Source of the DNA: an uncultured Lentisphaeraceae bacterium
Lineage (GTDB): Bacteria; Verrucomicrobiota; Kiritimatiellia; RFP12; DVOR01
DNA length: 8,239 bases
Assembly (NCBI GenBank): GCA_946056345.1
Contig: CAMGJH010000031.1
Coordinates: 1 to 8,239, forward strand
Reading direction: 5' to 3'
Position 1 is the first letter of the stretch; every line of letters begins with the position of its first letter. The notes beneath the pieces were generated by a model. It saw nothing but the letters and a program-made list of their open reading frames with translations, had not been told where the DNA came from and made no database searches. The translations under genes and the position numbers were made by a program. Below, piece by piece: positions 6,508 through 8,239 of the stretch.

Positions 6508-7788
6508 CTAGCGGAAGTCGGCCAAGCCGGCGAAGTCGAGGGTGGCGAAGTAGTCGTCAATCGTCTCGGCGCGGCGGATTTCCTTCACCGAGCCATCCTC
6601 GCGCAGGAGGAGTTCGGCGGAGCGGAGCTTGCCATTGTAGTTGAAGCCCATCGCGTGGCCGTGGGCACCGGCGTCGTGGAGCACCAGGAGGTCGCCGGGG
6701 ACAATCTCCGGGAAGGCGCGCTGGATGGCAAACTTGTCGTTGTTCTCACAGAGCGAGCCGGTGATGTCGTAGACGTGGTCCTTGGGGAGTGCTTCCTTGC
6801 CCAGGACGGTGATGTGGTGGTAGGCGCCGTAGAGCGCCGGGCGCATCAGGTTGGCCATGCAGGCATCGAGCCCCACATAGTCGCGGTAGATGTGCTTGAG
6901 GTGGCGGACGGTGGAGACGAGGTAGCCGTAGGGCCCGGTGATGCAGCGGCCGCACTCCAGGTAGATGGCCAGCTCGGGGTGGCCCTTGGCAAGGAGCCGC
7001 TCGCAGTAGGCCTGCTCAATGCCCGCGCCCACGCGCTCGATATCCACCGCCTGTTGCTCGGGGCGATAGGGGATGCCAATGCCGCCGCCGAGGTTCACGA
7101 AGTCGAAGGTAATCCCCAACTTCTCCTTGAGTTCGATGATGAGGTCGAAGAGGAGGATGGCCGTGTCGATGAAATACTGCGGGTTGAGCTCGTTGCTCGC
7201 CACCATCGTGTGCAACCCAAAGCGCTTGACGCCCTTGGCCTTGAGCAGCGCGTAGCCCTCAAAGAGCTGCTCGCGCGTAAAGCCATACTTCGCCTCCTCG
7301 GGCTTGCCAATGATGGCATTGCCGCCCTTCAAGGGCCCCGGGTTGTAGCGGAAGCAGACCCGCTCGGGCAGGCCGCAGGTGCGCTCCAGGAAGTCGATGT
7401 GGCTGATATCGTCGAGGTTGATGTTCGCGCCTAGGGCCTTGGCCTTGGCGAACTCCTCGGCCGGCGTGTCGTTGGAGGTGAACATCATCGCCTCGCCCGG
7501 CAGCCCCACCCGCTCGCTGAGCAGCAGCTCGGGCAGCGAGGAGCAATCCGCCCCAAACCCTTCCTCCTGCAGCACGCGCATCAGGTAGGGGTTCGGCGCG
7601 GCCTTCACCGCAAAGAAGTTCCGGAAGCCCGCATTCCACGCAAAGGCCTTGCGCAGACGCCGCGCGTTCGCACGGATGGCCTTCTCGTCGTAGAGATGGA
7701 AGGGGGTTGGCCACTGCGCGGCAATCTCCCGCAGTTTCGCCTCGGAACACGGCAGGGTCTTGGGGCTGGCAATCGTCTCGTCGCTCAT
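6508..7788 (-). CDS. lysA: Diaminopimelate decarboxylase LysA
   Basis: LysA is a cytoplasmic PLP enzyme of the fold III (alanine racemase-like) decarboxylase family that converts meso-diaminopimelate to L-lysine, the last step of lysine synthesis. The 426-residue product has the PLP lysine at Lys62 in FFAVKAAPNP and FGADCSSLPEL (78-88). It also has the glycine-rich phosphate loop LGGGIGIPY (233-241), ECGR (278-281, usually EPGR), the active-site CENND (347-351) and a C-terminal HDAGAHGHAMGFNYN (371-385). The CExxD motif fits DAP decarboxylase. The last signature differs from the DAGAY form of the E. coli/Bacillus-type enzyme and marks a divergent LysA branch. Specificity is inferred; a related amino-acid decarboxylase is possible but less likely. 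The start at 7788 has only a weak purine-rich AAAGAGA upstream. It lies 21 bases after rsfS. Confidence 0.9.
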   Translation of the reverse strand: MSDETIASPKTLPCSEAKLREIAAQWPTPFHLYDEKAIRANARRLRKAFAWNAGFRNFFAVKAAPNPYLMRVLQEEGFGADCSSLPELLLSERVGLPGEAMMFTSNDTPAEEFAKAKALGANINLDDISHIDFLERTCGLPERVCFRYNPGPLKGGNAIIGKPEEAKYGFTREQLFEGYALLKAKGVKRFGLHTMVASNELNPQYFIDTAILLFDLIIELKEKLGITFDFVNLGGGIGIPYRPEQQAVDIERVGAGIEQAYCERLLAKGHPELAIYLECGRCITGPYGYLVSTVRHLKHIYRDYVGLDACMANLMRPALYGAYHHITVLGKEALPKDHVYDITGSLCENNDKFAIQRAFPEIVPGDLLVLHDAGAHGHAMGFNYNGKLRSAELLLREDGSVKEIRRAETIDDYFATLDFAGLADFR

Positions 7789-7809
7789 CGCTCGTCTCTT
7801 TCTTAATCG

Positions 7810-8166
7810 TTACGCTTCCGGCGCGAAGGGGATCTCCTTGGCCCCCTTCCACAACGCCTCAATGTCGTAGTACTCGCGCGCCTCGGGTACAAAGAGATGC
7901 GCCACCACCGTGAAAGCATCCAGCAGCACCCAGCCGCTATCCGCCTCCCCCGAGCAGCGATAGGTTCCGCCCTCCTGCGTCTTCAGATACGCCACCGCCG
8001 CCCGCTGCAACGCCTTCAAGTGCGGCGCAGACGTCCCCGATGCCACCACGCAATAATCCGTCACCGTCGACACCCCACGCACATCCAGCACGCGGATTCC
8101 CTCCGCCTGCTTGTCATACAGCGCCTGGGCAATTCCTAACGCCAATCCTTCACTCGTCTGATCCAT
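7810..8166 (-). CDS. rsfS: Ribosomal silencing factor RsfS
   Basis: RsfS binds ribosomal protein uL14 on the large subunit and blocks subunit joining, lowering translation when nutrients are short. The 118-residue product is full-length for the family. It carries DYCVVASGTSAPHLKAL (37-53), SGWVLLD (77-83) and VVAHLFVPEAREYYDIEALW (87-106), the characteristic RsfS blocks in order. The ATG at 8166 has AAGGAA at 8179-8174 with 7-nt spacing and a TATACT -10 element about 60 bases upstream, so it is likely the first gene of the rsfS-lysA-scpB-hemW unit. In many bacteria rsfS sits by nadD; that side is outside the window. Confidence 0.95.
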   Translation of the reverse strand: MDQTSEGLALGIAQALYDKQAEGIRVLDVRGVSTVTDYCVVASGTSAPHLKALQRAAVAYLKTQEGGTYRCSGEADSGWVLLDAFTVVAHLFVPEAREYYDIEALWKGAKEIPFAPEA

Positions 8167-8224
8167 CGCTCGCTTCCTTCTGCTCGTTCGTCCGTCCAGT
8201 AGCTATTCCGTCTGTCGGCCCCAT

Positions 8225-8239
8225 AGTATAACCTTTTCC
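8225..8239 (-). promoter_or_regulatory. Candidate promoter (-10 region) of the rsfS-led unit
   Basis: On the minus strand TATACT lies at 8230-8225, preceded by GAAAAGG at 8238-8232. Transcription would begin near 8218, giving a leader of about 50 nt with the AAGGAA ribosome site. The -35 region falls outside the window. The block closely matches the one before yajC. Confidence 0.5.

Noticed and set aside
4703..6511. 602-codon open frame on the plus strand
   Set aside because: It is antisense to scpB and the exported protein gene, with the same composition artefact. The minus-strand gene has a signal peptide and a ribosome site, and fits the operon spacing.

Overview
The window is a GC-rich stretch of bacterial chromosome with all recognisable genes on the minus strand, so it is read from right to left. 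Most of the genes are housekeeping genes. I see no phage, insertion sequence, CRISPR array, rRNA or tRNA. The fused SecDF, the LysA with an HDAGAHGHAMGFNYN C-terminal signature, and the overall gene content would fit a member of the PVC group (Verrucomicrobiota, Kiritimatiellota or Lentisphaerota). This placement is a tentative inference from gene style, not something the sequence proves.

Right part (8239 to about 3220): a compact run of five genes, rsfS, lysA, an unrecognised secreted protein, scpB and hemW, with gaps of only 15 to 26 bases. This looks like one transcription unit, driven by a -10 element (TATACT) at the extreme right edge. It combines ribosome dormancy (RsfS), the last step of lysine synthesis (LysA), chromosome condensation (ScpB), a haem-trafficking radical-SAM protein (HemW) and a 527-residue exported protein. 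That last protein appears to contain two divergent copies of one fold.

Middle (about 2930 to 3219): the only long non-coding gap. It holds a tandem array of a 22-bp unit (three near-identical copies and one degenerate), whose units are small palindromes. The copy nearest yajC makes the best hairpin and is a candidate terminator for the hemW end of the upstream unit. Between the array and yajC lies a promoter whose -10 region shares about 15 of 16 bases with the one before rsfS.

Left part (2929 to 1): yajC followed 18 bases later by secDF, the accessory subunits of the Sec protein-export channel. secDF is one fused polypeptide and runs off the left edge near its last membrane helices.

I do not see a clearly new multi-gene system. 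The items most worth a second look are the 22-bp hairpin array, the shared promoter motif and the duplicated exported protein.
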